In this document: piece after piece, positions 55,184-64,000 of the stretch
Numbering within the stretch: the first letter of the stretch is position 1
Layout: each line of letters begins with the position of its first letter
Source: Oncomelania hupensis
Taxonomy: Eukaryota > Mollusca > Gastropoda > Littorinimorpha > Pomatiopsidae
DNA length: 64,000 nt
Reading direction: 5' to 3'
Assembly: GCA_036898135.1 (NCBI GenBank)
Contig: CM072520.1
Coordinates: 2,122,343 to 2,186,342 of the forward strand
The notes under the pieces: generated by a model
What the model was told of the DNA's origin: nothing
The model's database searches: none
What the model saw: only the letters and a program-made list of their open reading frames with translations
Position numbers and translations under genes: made by a program

Positions 55184-55969
55184 ACATTGAACTCTTTTTT
55201 GGTGCAGTCAGGTCAGCTGGCGGGTTCAACAACAATCCTACATGCAGACAGTTTGTTTCAGCATATAGAAAGTTGTTGATGAGACATACTATAGAAGGAG
55301 GAAAGGGCAACTGCACTGCACTAGACAAGACAAACATTCTGGAGGTTGTAGAAGAACGTACTTGTACAGTGCAGTTAAACAGAAGAAATGATGATTCTGA
55401 TTGTGGCCGTTGTGATGACTTTGAAGACATTCCTGAAAACCTACCAGTTGTTGACCCATTGTCAGAGTTCAAAGAAGCTGCTATTGAATATATAGCAGGA
55501 TACGTAGTACGAATGGTCTGTATGAAGCTTACCTGTACTGAATGTCAAGGTGCATGCTTCCAGTCTGGGCAACCGGCTGTGTTGGGGTTTGTCCATTTTA
55601 AGAACAGAGGAGGACTTTTTCTTCCTTCACATGGTGTCACTGCAATCTGCTTAGAAACAGAGAAATACCTCCAGAGGGCAATAAAAGTCTCAAAAGATGG
55701 AATACCCAAAGCCTCACATTTTGTTCAAACAGCTGTTTCCCATGTTCTTTCACTAACATCTGATAAACAGTTTTTCCTTTCTCTTGTTAGCCACATGTTT
55801 GACTCAGCACCCACTTCAAACCACATCTTTTCTCTTTTCAAACTTTGCTGTGAGTGCTATCTTAAGATTCGTATGCACCATGTAGGAAAAATGTTCACCG
55901 AGAAGCTAACGGGTCAGAAGATTAGGAAGTCATTGTCTAAACTGATCTTGTTTAAGCACCAGTAAGAAA

Positions 55970-56130
55970 TTGACTTGTACTAAACTCTTTGCTGTGCATT
56001 AATTTACTCCACTCCCAAGAAAAAAGAAAGAAAGAATTGTAGTGTTTTATTTTTGCTGTATTTTGCTTTACATTGGGATTTGTATAACTTGGGTATGTGT
56101 GCTTTATCGTTTAAAGACCGTTTGTTTGAA
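55970..56130. other. P-element 3' flank
   Basis: Untranslated sequence after the transposase stop. No distinct feature. Confidence 0.4.
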
Positions 56131-56139
56131 CCCGAGTTC

Positions 56140-56340
56140 GATTAAATTAGAGTATAGCCTCAGTGTCTCCTGCTTGGGAAGCCTTTATTGTAAAGTGACT
56201 GGCTGGTGGAGTGCCTTCAATGTTACCGTTAAGGTTGTTTCTGCAGATCTTTGAGTCCTGTTTCACACAAGCTGAGGTCCTCATTTTGCTCTTCGCAGTC
56301 CGCTGGACCCTTATAACCAATGACTAACTAACTAACTAAT
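56140..56340 (+). mobile_element. tail-family repeat, (AACT)n-tailed copy
   Basis: TATAGCCTCAGTGTCTCC, AGCCTTTATTGTAAAGTGAC, TTCGCAGTCCGCTGGACC, ending with AACT units at 56,323-56,337. Confidence 0.8.
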
Positions 56341-57089
56341 CTCCCAACAATTTAAATATGGGAATGAAGCTTAATCATGTCAGCGAGGGTTTTCTCTGGG
56401 GGTACTCCAGGTTCCTCCCTACTCCCATAATGTTAGTATTGCAGCTCACATTTGATTTTAAAATACATTATTCCCTTCCGTATCCTAATAGTGAACTGTG
56501 TCTTTACACCACATGTTTGTATTTGTCTATGTTGTGCCTGTCAGCTGTGTGTTTAAACTGGGCATGGGTATGTCAGTAACACGTGAGCGTGTATATTGTG
56601 CATTTATCACCGGGTTTCAGCTCAATAATTACGGCCAATGGTCTTATTAGCATCCATAATTATTATTATTAATACAGATGGTGTAAATGCTTTCTTCTTC
56701 ATAAAATAGAATACTCATTGTTCCAGTTATGTGTGGCTTGTAATAATGTTTTCTTTGTGGCGAAAAGGCGCTTCATATGTTTGTTTTAACTCTTTGAACA
56801 TGTTTGTATGATATAGATCTAATTTGATGTTTTAAAGCTAAATTCATTTCACTAATGCTCTATTGCTGTTAATGCCAATTTTATTTTTTTATACTTTTCA
56901 GAAAACTAAACAGCATGAATTGATTTTTTATTTTAAATATTGTATACTGATTTATTTCAAAGGTAATGTTCTTTTCTTTTAGGTTTATGGAATATTAAGT
57001 GGTAAAATAAAGCAAAGTAATTATTTTTAACATACCTTGCAAAATAATCTAAAGTGTTCATTAATTTAAATGCTATGCTTGTTTCACTG
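56341..57089. other. no gene recognised
   Basis: AT-rich interior of the P element; no supported ORF. Confidence 0.5.
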
Positions 57090-57315
57090 AATGCGCTGAT
57101 TTGAACGAGGAACGAGAAAGAAGTTTTAATACATCAGTTTTAAGCAAGATTTTTAGAGAGGTTGATAGTAGAAAGTTGATTGAGTTTTTGCGAGTGACTG
57201 GTTTGTTTTTTAAAATTTGAGATTTTAATAACCTTGTAACTTTTTCACTTGTGTGGTCCTGATTCGGCTCTTTGCAGTCCGCTGGACCCTATAAGCAATG
57301 ATTAACTAACTGGTA
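57090..57315 (+). pseudogene. LINE-A relative, C-terminus and 3' tail
   Basis: Reads CADLNEERERSFNTSVLSKI then LIEFLRVTGLFFKI and stop, homologous to the second LINE-A C-terminus at 41,060-40,950. Then GGTCCTGATTCGGCTCTTTG, CCGCTGGACCCTATAAGCAA and AACT units. This links the (AACT)n tail type to a coding LINE. Confidence 0.8.
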
Positions 57316-57914
57316 ATAAATCTTTTACAAATCAATGTGGCTTTGAGTCAAATGTTACATTATTGTTGTTTGTTTCCCACCTGTCTTTTGTGTGAAAATC
57401 ACTAATTTAACACAAAGTATTTTTACAATGTATTCTCACTTATTAGTACACAAACTCGTGCACTTGGTATTAACCTGCAAACTGCACAACAAAAGATAAA
57501 TCATTGTGTTTACATTCACATTGAACACATGCACGCAATAACAACCACTGAACTGAAAGTATTAATAATAATAAAACAAAAACTATGGCATATGATATAT
57601 CACGTATGTGAGGACTACTGAATCGATCTGTTTATTAACTTAGTTTTGATTGATACTTAGTAGATAGTTAATTTTAAAGTCAAAAGCACATTTTCTGCTA
57701 ACAATTAAATCGGCTTTTCTGATGCTGTGTAGTCTATTTGCAAAGGAAATATTATTTTATGTTCAGTTTCTGAAACAATATGCTTTAAAATAAAACAAAT
57801 TAAACTATTCTGAACGTGGCCTGCTAATATTATATATGTTCTATATTAAACGATGCAATAAAACAGACAATAATGTTGAGAATTCATACATCGCGCTAAC
57901 ATTGTTTTGAGTAG
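57316..57914. other. no gene recognised
   Basis: AT-rich sequence inside the right end of the P element. Confidence 0.5.
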
Positions 57915-57999
57915 TTAGGGGCAATCCAAGATGGCGGACGTTTTCCGCACTTTTCGTTAGCCTACGCGCACTCCAGTTATTCTTAGCTCAGTGGGCATG
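57915..57999 (-). repeat. P-element right terminal inverted repeat
   Basis: Inverse of 28,610-28,712. The outer 34 bp differ at one site, with indels further in. Confidence 0.75.
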
Positions 58000-58290
58000 A
58001 CAGGTCTTGGCAGCGAACTTCTTCCCGCCGGAAGCTGCTGACCAGAACCATCAATTGATGACAAGAACCCACCTACTTTGGTGATTTCTGTGACTGCCAA
58101 AGGGCATTGATACACATGTTTATTGATGTCTGCACTGTGACCCATGTGTCTAAAGGACTCTCTCTCTTGGTCTGGCACGTCAAGAAGGGCAAAGAGTGTG
58201 GATGCTCGGTGTCTGAATTTGTCTGCAATCAAAAGTTGTGGGCTTTCTAGCTTGTCCGTCATTGATCGCACTGAGTGAGTTCCAGCCAAC
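58000..58290 (-). pseudogene. Crypton-like tyrosine recombinase C-terminus
   Basis: The minus strand reads MTDKLESPQLLIADKFRHRA, STLFALLDVPDQERESFRHM, GHSADINKHVYQCPLAVTEI and TKVGGFLSSIDGSGQQLP. H-x-G-H followed by a tyrosine 10 residues later matches the final His and nucleophilic Tyr of tyrosine recombinases, and the arrangement HMGHS..VYQ-P resembles Crypton-type proteins of invertebrates. It ends at the P-element border, and a likely continuation is at 28,610-28,061. Upstream exons were not found; LINE-A sequence begins about 125 bp away. Confidence 0.65.
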
Positions 58291-58417
58291 AGTATGATCT
58301 AGGGAATCTCCTCCGGGAACAACTTAATGAGTTGTTTGCTGAATGTTGTTTTTCTTTAAATTAAACTTACTGTAAAATATACATTGAATAAAACGTCCAA
58401 TAAGGCAAGAATTGTTT

Positions 58418-58537
58418 AAAGGACCAATAAGACAGAAACAAGACAAAAGAGAAGAAAAAGGGGTAGGCAACTTTGTCACCCAGCCAGAGAGAGGCATGGG
58501 GTCCACCCCCGGCGCGCGGAGCCGAGCCCGTGGGGGC
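58418..58537 (-). mobile_element. inverted LINE-A 5' end of a twin-primed copy
   Basis: The antisense 5' UTR piece ends exactly at LINE-A's outermost bases (GCCGAGCCCGTGGGGGC at 58,521-58,537) and is joined directly to sense RT sequence. Confidence 0.8.
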
Positions 58538-60600
58538 CCGACAAACTATAGAGCAATAGTCTTAACGTCTTGCTTATGCAAGACGCTAGAACGAATGGTT
58601 TATTCTCGTTTACTGTGGTATCTAGAAACAAATAATATTTTATCCAACACTCAGTGTGGCTTTCGAAGTGGTCGAAGTACTGTTGACCACCTGGTGCGAC
58701 TGGAAACTTTTATCCGTAACGCGTTCGTCCAGGGTGAACATGTCGTTGCCATCATGTTTGATTTGGAAAAAGCTTATGATACCACATGGAAATATGGCAT
58801 TCTTTCAGATTTACAAAAAATGGGTTTGAAGGGACATTTACCTCTGTTTATATCCAATTTTCTAACGGACAGACTCTTTCAGTTTAAGGTTGGGGGATCT
58901 TTGTCAGATATTAGGGAACAGGAGATGGGAGTGCCTCAGGGTAGCATCTTGTCTCCCTTGCTGTTTAATATTAAAATAAATAATATATTGTTCGTTCCGT
59001 TAAACGGGGAATTGACAATTCTTTGTTTGTTGACGATTTTGCGTTAGTAGCCAAAGGTAAAACTTTGGCATCTGCAGAACGTCAGCTACAGTTATGTGTC
59101 AAGGCCGTTGAAGACTGGGTTTTACAAAATGGTTTTAAATTTTCTGAAGCAAAAACCGAATGTATTCACTTTTCCAAGCACCGGGGAATTATTCAAAACC
59201 CTACTATTCTCCTCAATAAAACTCCAATAAAGGCGGTCCAACAAGTCAAATTTTTGGGTGTTATTTTTTATCAAAAGCTATCTTTCATTCCTCATCTGAA
59301 AATTTTGAAAACTAAATGTCAACAGGCCTGCAATTTGCTCAAGGTTATCAGTGGTACAGACTGGGGTGCTGACAAGAAAACTTTATTGCTGTTGTATCGT
59401 TCTTTAATTAGATCCAAGTTAGACTATGGTTGCATTGTTTATGGTTCTGCTAGAAAATCTTATCTTAAGATGCTAGATCCAGTTGCCCATCAGGCACTAC
59501 GCATTGCTTTGGGTGCGTTTCGCACTTCCCCTTGTGAAAGCCTTTACGTGGAAGCTAACGAACCCCCGCTGGAGCTGAGACGTACAAAATTGTCAATGAA
59601 TTACTATTTAAAATTAAAAACTGATCCTATGAACCCTGCTTATGACTGTGTTTTCAACCCAGATTTTGTTCAGAAATTTGAAGCCAAACCTAACACAATT
59701 CCTCCGTTTGGCATCAGAATGCAAGCTCATCTGGAAAAAGCAGGCATTGATGTTGCTTCCATCAACGACGATGAACTTCGGACTGAAGCTCCCCCATGGA
59801 AATTATGTACCCCAAACATTAATTGGCAGTTGTCCGCTTTCCTTAAAAACAATACATCTGAAACCGTATATAACCAACTTTATTTAGAACAGTGTGCATT
59901 ATACCCAGGATATGAAAAACTTTTTACAGACGGGTCAAAGAAAGGAGATTCAGTTGCTGCTGCGTCGGTCTCCGGGAGACACTTAGACCAGCCTTTGCAA
60001 CAGCGTTTACCTGATTTTTGTTCTGTTTATACAGCTGAGCTCAAGGCAATTCATTTAGCTCTGAAACAAGTTTATCAATCCAAAAGAACCTCGTTTTTAA
60101 TCATGTCCGATTCATTGTCAGCACTTCAGGCTCTTTCCACGAGAAAGATATCACACCCTTTTCTGGCAGAGATCCATGACCTCCATACACAACTTGTTTC
60201 TGAGGGTAAAAGGATAGTTTTTATGTGGGTCCCTGGTCACATGGGCATCCGCGGCAATATTGCAGTAGACAAGGCGGCTAAAGATGCTCTGCATCTCGAT
60301 TTCCCTCCAGAGATTTTCCAGTTTGTGCCCTACTCTGACCTACGTGGTATGACTGGATCTTATTGTAAACGACTGTGGCAGACTGACTGGTCTAACCATA
60401 CCAACAACAAATTATTTCAAATTCTTCCCGATTTGTCTGCTTCTTTGCCTAACCTTGCATCCACTCGCAAAGAAGAAACAGTGTTATCTCGCCTTCATAT
60501 TGGGCATACTTATGTCACCCACAGTTTCCTTTTAAAAGGAGAAGAACCACCATGGTGCTTTGCATGTGATCAATCCTTTTCCGTTCGACATTTCATGTCA
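58538..60600 (+). pseudogene. LINE-A reverse transcriptase and RNase H
   Basis: Two frames make one protein. The first gives PTNYRAIVLTSCLCKTLERM, NTQCGFRSGRSTVDHL, MFDLEKAYDTTW (58,756) and MGVPQGSILSPLLFN (58,927), with a frame change between about 58,985 and 59,022. The second gives FVDDFALVAKG (catalytic pair, 59,026), KFLGVIF, then RNase H1: LFTDGSKKGD (59,920), YTAELKAIHLA (60,030), IMSDSLSAL (60,100) and GHMGIRGNIAVDKAAKD (60,237). RT followed by RNase H places it in the I group (for example Nimb). Endonuclease and ORF1 are missing, and it ends abruptly before the last C-terminal codons. Confidence 0.9.
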
Positions 60601-60627
60601 TGTCATTTCACAATGAATCGGACATGA

Positions 60628-61996
60628 TTAAAAATGGGGTCCTGGCCTTTGATTTTTGGCCAAAGCCCCGGAACCCGAACTGCCAGCGGACTTCCTCCCC
60701 TTCTCCCCAGCACCAGATTTTATATCTTCCCTCTCCCCTTCACCCCTGCCAATCTTTCCTTCTCCTCCTCTGATGCTCTTCTGCTGGGTAACTAGGATTT
60801 TAGTCGCCCCAGCAACTACCCGGTCGCTAAAACCGGTCGTTGCTGGTGCGGTGGCATGAGGCATAACCTCCTTCGTGGCAGGAGTGACGGCTTTTGGCGC
60901 GGCCGTCTGCGCGCTTGGAGTGACGGTTTTTGACGTGCCCGTCGGCACGTTCTCCAGTGGAATCGGTGGGGCTGGAGAAACCCCCTTCTGGGCAAACAAC
61001 ACGAGCATCTTTTCTAAAGCATCCATCCGTTTGCACAACGTTTCCAAGATTTGTGTTATTTTACTCATGGCAGTGTCCATTGTCGGGTGTGCGCTAGGTT
61101 CCACATGAGATGTGGAACCCGCCACAGACGCAAAGGACCTCTCTTTAAGCACCGGCCTACTTGCAAGAACTTTTTTCCTTGCGTCGCCAAAGGAGCAACT
61201 CTCAGTGGCCCGCACCTTTTGGATTTCCAGCTCCAACTGCCACTGAGGACAGTCTTTGGAGCTGGAAGAATGATTCCCGGCGCAATTCACACAGCAAATC
61301 GGATTTTTGCATTCGTTTTCGTGTTTCTCTTTACCACAATCACGACATATTTCCTTGCTTTTACAGGTCTTGCTACCGTGACCAAATCTTTGGCACCGGT
61401 AGCATCGCAACGGTGATGGTACAAACGGCGTCACCTTCACCCTAAGGTACCCCACCTTGAGTGACTCCGGCAATTTGGCCATAGCGAAGGTCACAAAAAG
61501 TGTGTTGGTGGGGATACGTTGGGATCCCTTGGTGACGAAGACCCGCTGGACTGCTGTGACCCCCTGGCTGGAGAGCTCACCACGGATTTCCAATTCTGAC
61601 ATGTCGATCAAATCCTGACATCGGATGACTCCCTTGGAGGAATTCAACCGTCCATGCACAGAAACTTTGATTTGTCTATCAACGAAGACAGTCGAATCCC
61701 TCTTCAGCAGACAATCCGATGCCATTTTTGTTGAGCACTCCACCAGGTAGGCCCCAGATCTCAATTTTTTAACATCCTTGAAACCGGTTGTGCAAACGGA
61801 CTGGAACCCTTTATGGATGGCAAACGGAGACAGCTTGCCTAGTGGCATAGCCGGATCCGCCCCCTCTACTACCAAAAAAACGAGGCCAGGCCCCTTCCAC
61901 CCCCGATGCACAAGCTTTTTGTCTCGTCTCAATGTCACTGTCCGTATCCGTGTCAGAGTCGTCACCGTGAAGTCGTTTTTTTTTGTTTGAAGCCAT
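60628..61996 (-). pseudogene. LINE-A ORF1, gag-like zinc-knuckle protein
   Basis: The first ATG, at 61,996, gives MASNKKKRLHGDDSDTDTDS; a one-base change near 61,915-61,925 shifts into the main frame (VHRGWKGPGLVFLVVEGADP). An RRM-like region follows, with VQRVFVTKGSQRIPTNTLFV, then three zinc knuckles CYRCQRFGHGSKTC, CRDCGKEKHENEC and CVNCAGNHSSSSKDC (61,405-61,250), a short coiled stretch ILETLCKRMDALEKML and an A/T/P-rich tail. The stop at 60,628 lies in a junction with RNase H sequence, so the true C-terminus is lost. Role: RNA-binding partner of ORF2 in the transposition particle. Confidence 0.85.
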
Positions 61997-62632
61997 GTTA
62001 TTAATTTATGAATTCATCCCCCCTGCTCCCCACCCACCACGGAGTCCAACAAGGGGATGCGTCCAAGCGGAAAGTCCAGCAAGGAAACGCACCAGGGTTA
62101 CAGGGGGGATATACACCCAGACAATCCCGCACTGCCACTACGGTTTTGTTCAAGTTTGACCCATGAGCCGCAGCCTTCTAGCAGAGCTAGGGCAATACAC
62201 GACCAGCCGCTTGACTGACGCGGGCCACGCCAGCCTCCCGTCTAGGAGAAGTCCGGGCCAAAGAGGTGTGTTAGTGTGAGGGACCGCAGTCCCTCAGTGA
62301 CCTCAACCTCCAGGATCCCATTCTCCCCCGACACGGGTTGCCCTGCACGGCAAACACAGGGGGCCAAGAGAAGGCCACAGAGAAAATGAAGAATAGAAAA
62401 AGGAGTGATGGGGAAAAAGAAGACAGGGAAAGTCCGGTAAGGCAGAAGAAAGGGAGTCAAAACTGCATAGTATACTGAGAGAATTTAAGGGTGAAGAGAA
62501 TATAGGTGAAAGGACCAATAAGACAGAAACAAGACAAAAGAGAAGAAAAAGGGGTAGGCAACTTGGTCACCCAGCCAGAGAGAGGCATGGGGTCCACCCC
62601 CGGCGCGCGGAGCCGAGCCCGTGGGGGCTCTT
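61997..62632 (-). promoter_or_regulatory. LINE-A 5' UTR (presumed internal promoter)
   Basis: About 636 bp between LINE-A's 5' terminus at about 62,632 and the ORF1 ATG. The outer 350 bp recur at 121-380 and 63,664-64,000. The outermost segment is GC-rich and includes a pyrimidine run (CCCTTTTTCTTCTCTTTTGT). Confidence 0.75.
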
Positions 62633-63300
62633 CTTTGCGAGTGGATGCAAAGTTGGGCAAAGAATCTGACAAATCCGGGAGAATTTGAAATAATTTGTTG
62701 TTGACATGGTTAGACCAGTCAGTCTGCCACAGTCGTTTACAATAAGATCCAGTCATACAACGTAGGTCAGAGTAGGGCACAAACTGGAAAATCTCTGGAG
62801 GGAAATCGAGATGCAGAGCATCTTTAGCCGCCCTGTCTTCTGCAATATTGCCGCGGATGCCCATGTGACCAGGGACCCACATAAAAACTATCTTTTTACC
62901 CTCAGAAACAAGTTGTGTATGGAGGTCATGGATCTCTGCCAGAAAAGGGTGTGATATCTTTCTCGTGGAAAGAGCCTGAAGTGCTGACAATGAATCAGAC
63001 ATGATTAAAAACGAGGTTCTTTTGGATTGATAAACTTGTTTCAGAGCTAAATGAATTGCCTTGAGCTCAGCTGTATAAACTGAACAAAAGTCAGGTAAAT
63101 CTCTTTCTTCAATCAAATCACTAAATTCAGTCCTATCAATAAAATCCAAACTAAACAAAACATGTCGATACGATTTATAAGCGATAAAACAAACCAACAT
63201 CATGTAAAAATTGAAACAGATGTTGACCATTACATACTTTAAAAATCTCTTTGAAAGGTATGGAACCAAAATATGTTTCTCTTTCCTCAATTGTGTTTGT
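62633..63300 (-). pseudogene. LINE-A fragments in permuted order
   Basis: The minus strand first has the 3'-end segment (KHILVPYLSKRFLKYVMVNI region in a shifted frame, 63,290-63,115), then jumps to LPDFCSVYTAELKAIHL and RNase H to ILPDLSDSLPNFASTRKEE, then directly to the LINE-A 5' UTR at 62,632. The 3' piece thus precedes RNase H on the same strand. Confidence 0.8.
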
Positions 63301-63663
63301 TATAGTAATCCTGAGTCTGAAACAAGTGTTCCACTATACAGTTCAAGTGTAAGGTCCAGTGAAAAGTGAGTTGTTATTCTTGTTTATGGATTTAGTACTT
63401 TATTTACTTATTGGTAGTAATAGTCGTTTTCTTCCACATTTTCTTATCGAAATGTGTATTATAATTGAACTTTCAATTATATTGGTGACTTTATGATGGT
63501 CAATACTGCTAAGGTAAAGTTTAAGCTAACCTGATAGTTTCTTGATCACTACAAATGCAGGAAACAGCCAGTGACAGGTGAGAACCATACAGAGTTACTG
63601 AATGATTGATTTGATTTAGTAATTATCTCCAGTCATATAAGTTGATAGTTGGTAAGTTATAAC
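63301..63663. other. no gene recognised
   Basis: AT-rich sequence between two LINE-A copies. Confidence 0.5.
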
Positions 63664-64000
63664 CCGCCCCCCACCGGCTCGGCTGCATTCGCCCCGGGGG
63701 TGGAACCTCTCTCTGGCTGGGTGACAAAGTTGTCTACCCCTTTTTCTTCTCTTTTGTCTTGTTTCTGTCTAATTGGTCCTTTCACCTACATTCTTTTCAC
63801 ACATAAATTCTCTCACTAAACTGCAGTTTTGACTTCCTCTCTTCTGCCTTACCGGACTTTTCCTGTCTTCTTTTTCCCCATCATTTCTTCTTTTTCTACC
63901 CTCCTTTTTCTCTGTGGCCTTCTCTTGGCCCCTGCGTTCGCCGTGCAGGGCAACCCGTGTCGGGGGAGAATGGGATCCTGGAGGTTGAGGTCACTAAGGG
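63664..64000 (+). mobile_element. LINE-A 5' end, continues past window
   Basis: Sense-oriented 5' UTR starting near CCACCGGCTCGGCTGC, through CTCTCTCTGGCTGGGTGACA and CTTCTGCCTTACCGGAC, to the window end. It is the inverse of 62,280-62,632. ORF1 would be expected about 300 bp beyond the end. Confidence 0.9.

Larger units (their letters stand above)
28732..55968 (+). pseudogene. THAP9-like P-element transposase, three exons, interrupted
   Basis: Exon 1 (28,732-28,811) and exon 2 (30,171-30,363) join in phase 2 and give a complete THAP domain: FCCAVNCTNRF, ITFHSFPSDEEIRKRW, CSQH and RLRPGAVPTLF (C2CH zinc site and AVPT box). Exon 3 starts at 38,544, in phase, with one stop (TAG, 38,754) before the catalytic part. 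It encodes LMLDEMSIRKH (first aspartate; 39,160), VDMGTG, VPCGFFFIEGL, SLTCDGPSANF, ILDPCHMLKLVRN, KMKVNLAVQTLSTSVADAM and FDILNSR, then DHIELFFGAVRSAGG (acidic residue near 55,188) and CECYLKIRMHHVGKMF near the end, with stop after FKHQ at about 55,963. Two insertions (39,189-50,858 and 51,839-55,183) break exon 3, but both remaining stretches are open. Family role: cut-and-paste transposition using a THAP DNA-binding domain. Confidence 0.85.
28610..57999 (+). mobile_element. P-element-like transposon enlarged by nested insertions
   Basis: CATGACCACTGAGCTAAGAA at 28,610 begins a 34-bp terminal repeat. Its inverted partner ends at 57,999, with one mismatch in 34. Weaker similarity continues inward to the ATGGCGGA/TCCGCCAT block (about 28,712 and 57,922). 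The CATG start and TIR length resemble the 31-bp TIRs of Drosophila P. Flanking 8-mers (28,603-28,610 and 57,999-58,006) agree at 5 of 8 positions, as expected of an old duplication. The only gene spanning it is a THAP-P transposase on the plus strand. Confidence 0.75.

Overview
The window looks like transposon-saturated nuclear DNA of an invertebrate animal, probably a mollusc or another lophotrochozoan. The reasons are GT-AG introns, no bacterial operon layout, several non-LTR retrotransposon families, tRNA-headed SINEs, THAP/P, Harbinger and tyrosine-recombinase transposon genes, long microsatellites and minisatellite-bearing exons. The mollusc assignment is inference; no conserved single-copy host gene was recognised.

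Region by region. 1-5 kb: a fragment of the 5' end of a LINE (here LINE-A), a coding exon made mostly of about 17 copies of a 39-bp repeat, and a second exon dominated by a 24-bp minisatellite. 5-9 kb: tandem repeats, a (TA)n tract and a decayed RTE-like LINE on the minus strand. 8.8-10.8 kb: a Harbinger unit with an accessory-protein exon (+) converging on a transposase gene (-). 11-15 kb: LINE fragments, a MITE and a 760-bp tandem duplication carrying a mini-exon. 15.1-19.3 kb: LINE-B, whose ORF1 and ORF2 each carry a later insertion flanked by a perfect 14-bp target duplication. 19.4-23.4 kb: a spliced gene with tyrosine-recombinase (Crypton-type) signatures. 24.1-26.9 kb: a nearly full RTE-like LINE with an open frame. 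27.5-28.1 kb: a paralogue of the 1.6-kb exon with a different repeat.

28-58 kb is a nest of transposons. A minus-strand tyrosine-recombinase-type gene (58.3 to 28.1 kb) appears to be split by a P-element-like transposon (about 28,610-57,999, with 34-bp terminal inverted repeats and a THAP-P transposase in three exons). The third exon of that transposase is split by an 11.7-kb DNA transposon (39,189-50,858; long TIRs, 6-bp target duplication) and by a complete, uninterrupted RTE-like LINE (51,839-55,183; 13-bp target duplication). The 11.7-kb element encodes a retroviral-type integrase and an OTU-protease/F-box-like region in one frame divided by a single stop codon. Its integrase is itself interrupted by a LINE-A 3' fragment.

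58.4-64 kb is a scrambled cluster of LINE-A pieces (5' UTR, ORF1, reverse transcriptase-RNase H) in both orientations, with one arrangement typical of twin priming. The window ends in the 5' end of another LINE-A copy.

Two themes recur. Several otherwise different repeats end in the same 3' tail as LINE-A, which suggests non-autonomous families mobilised by LINE-A machinery. Transposons also repeatedly land in other transposons' coding exons, leaving a readable order of insertion.
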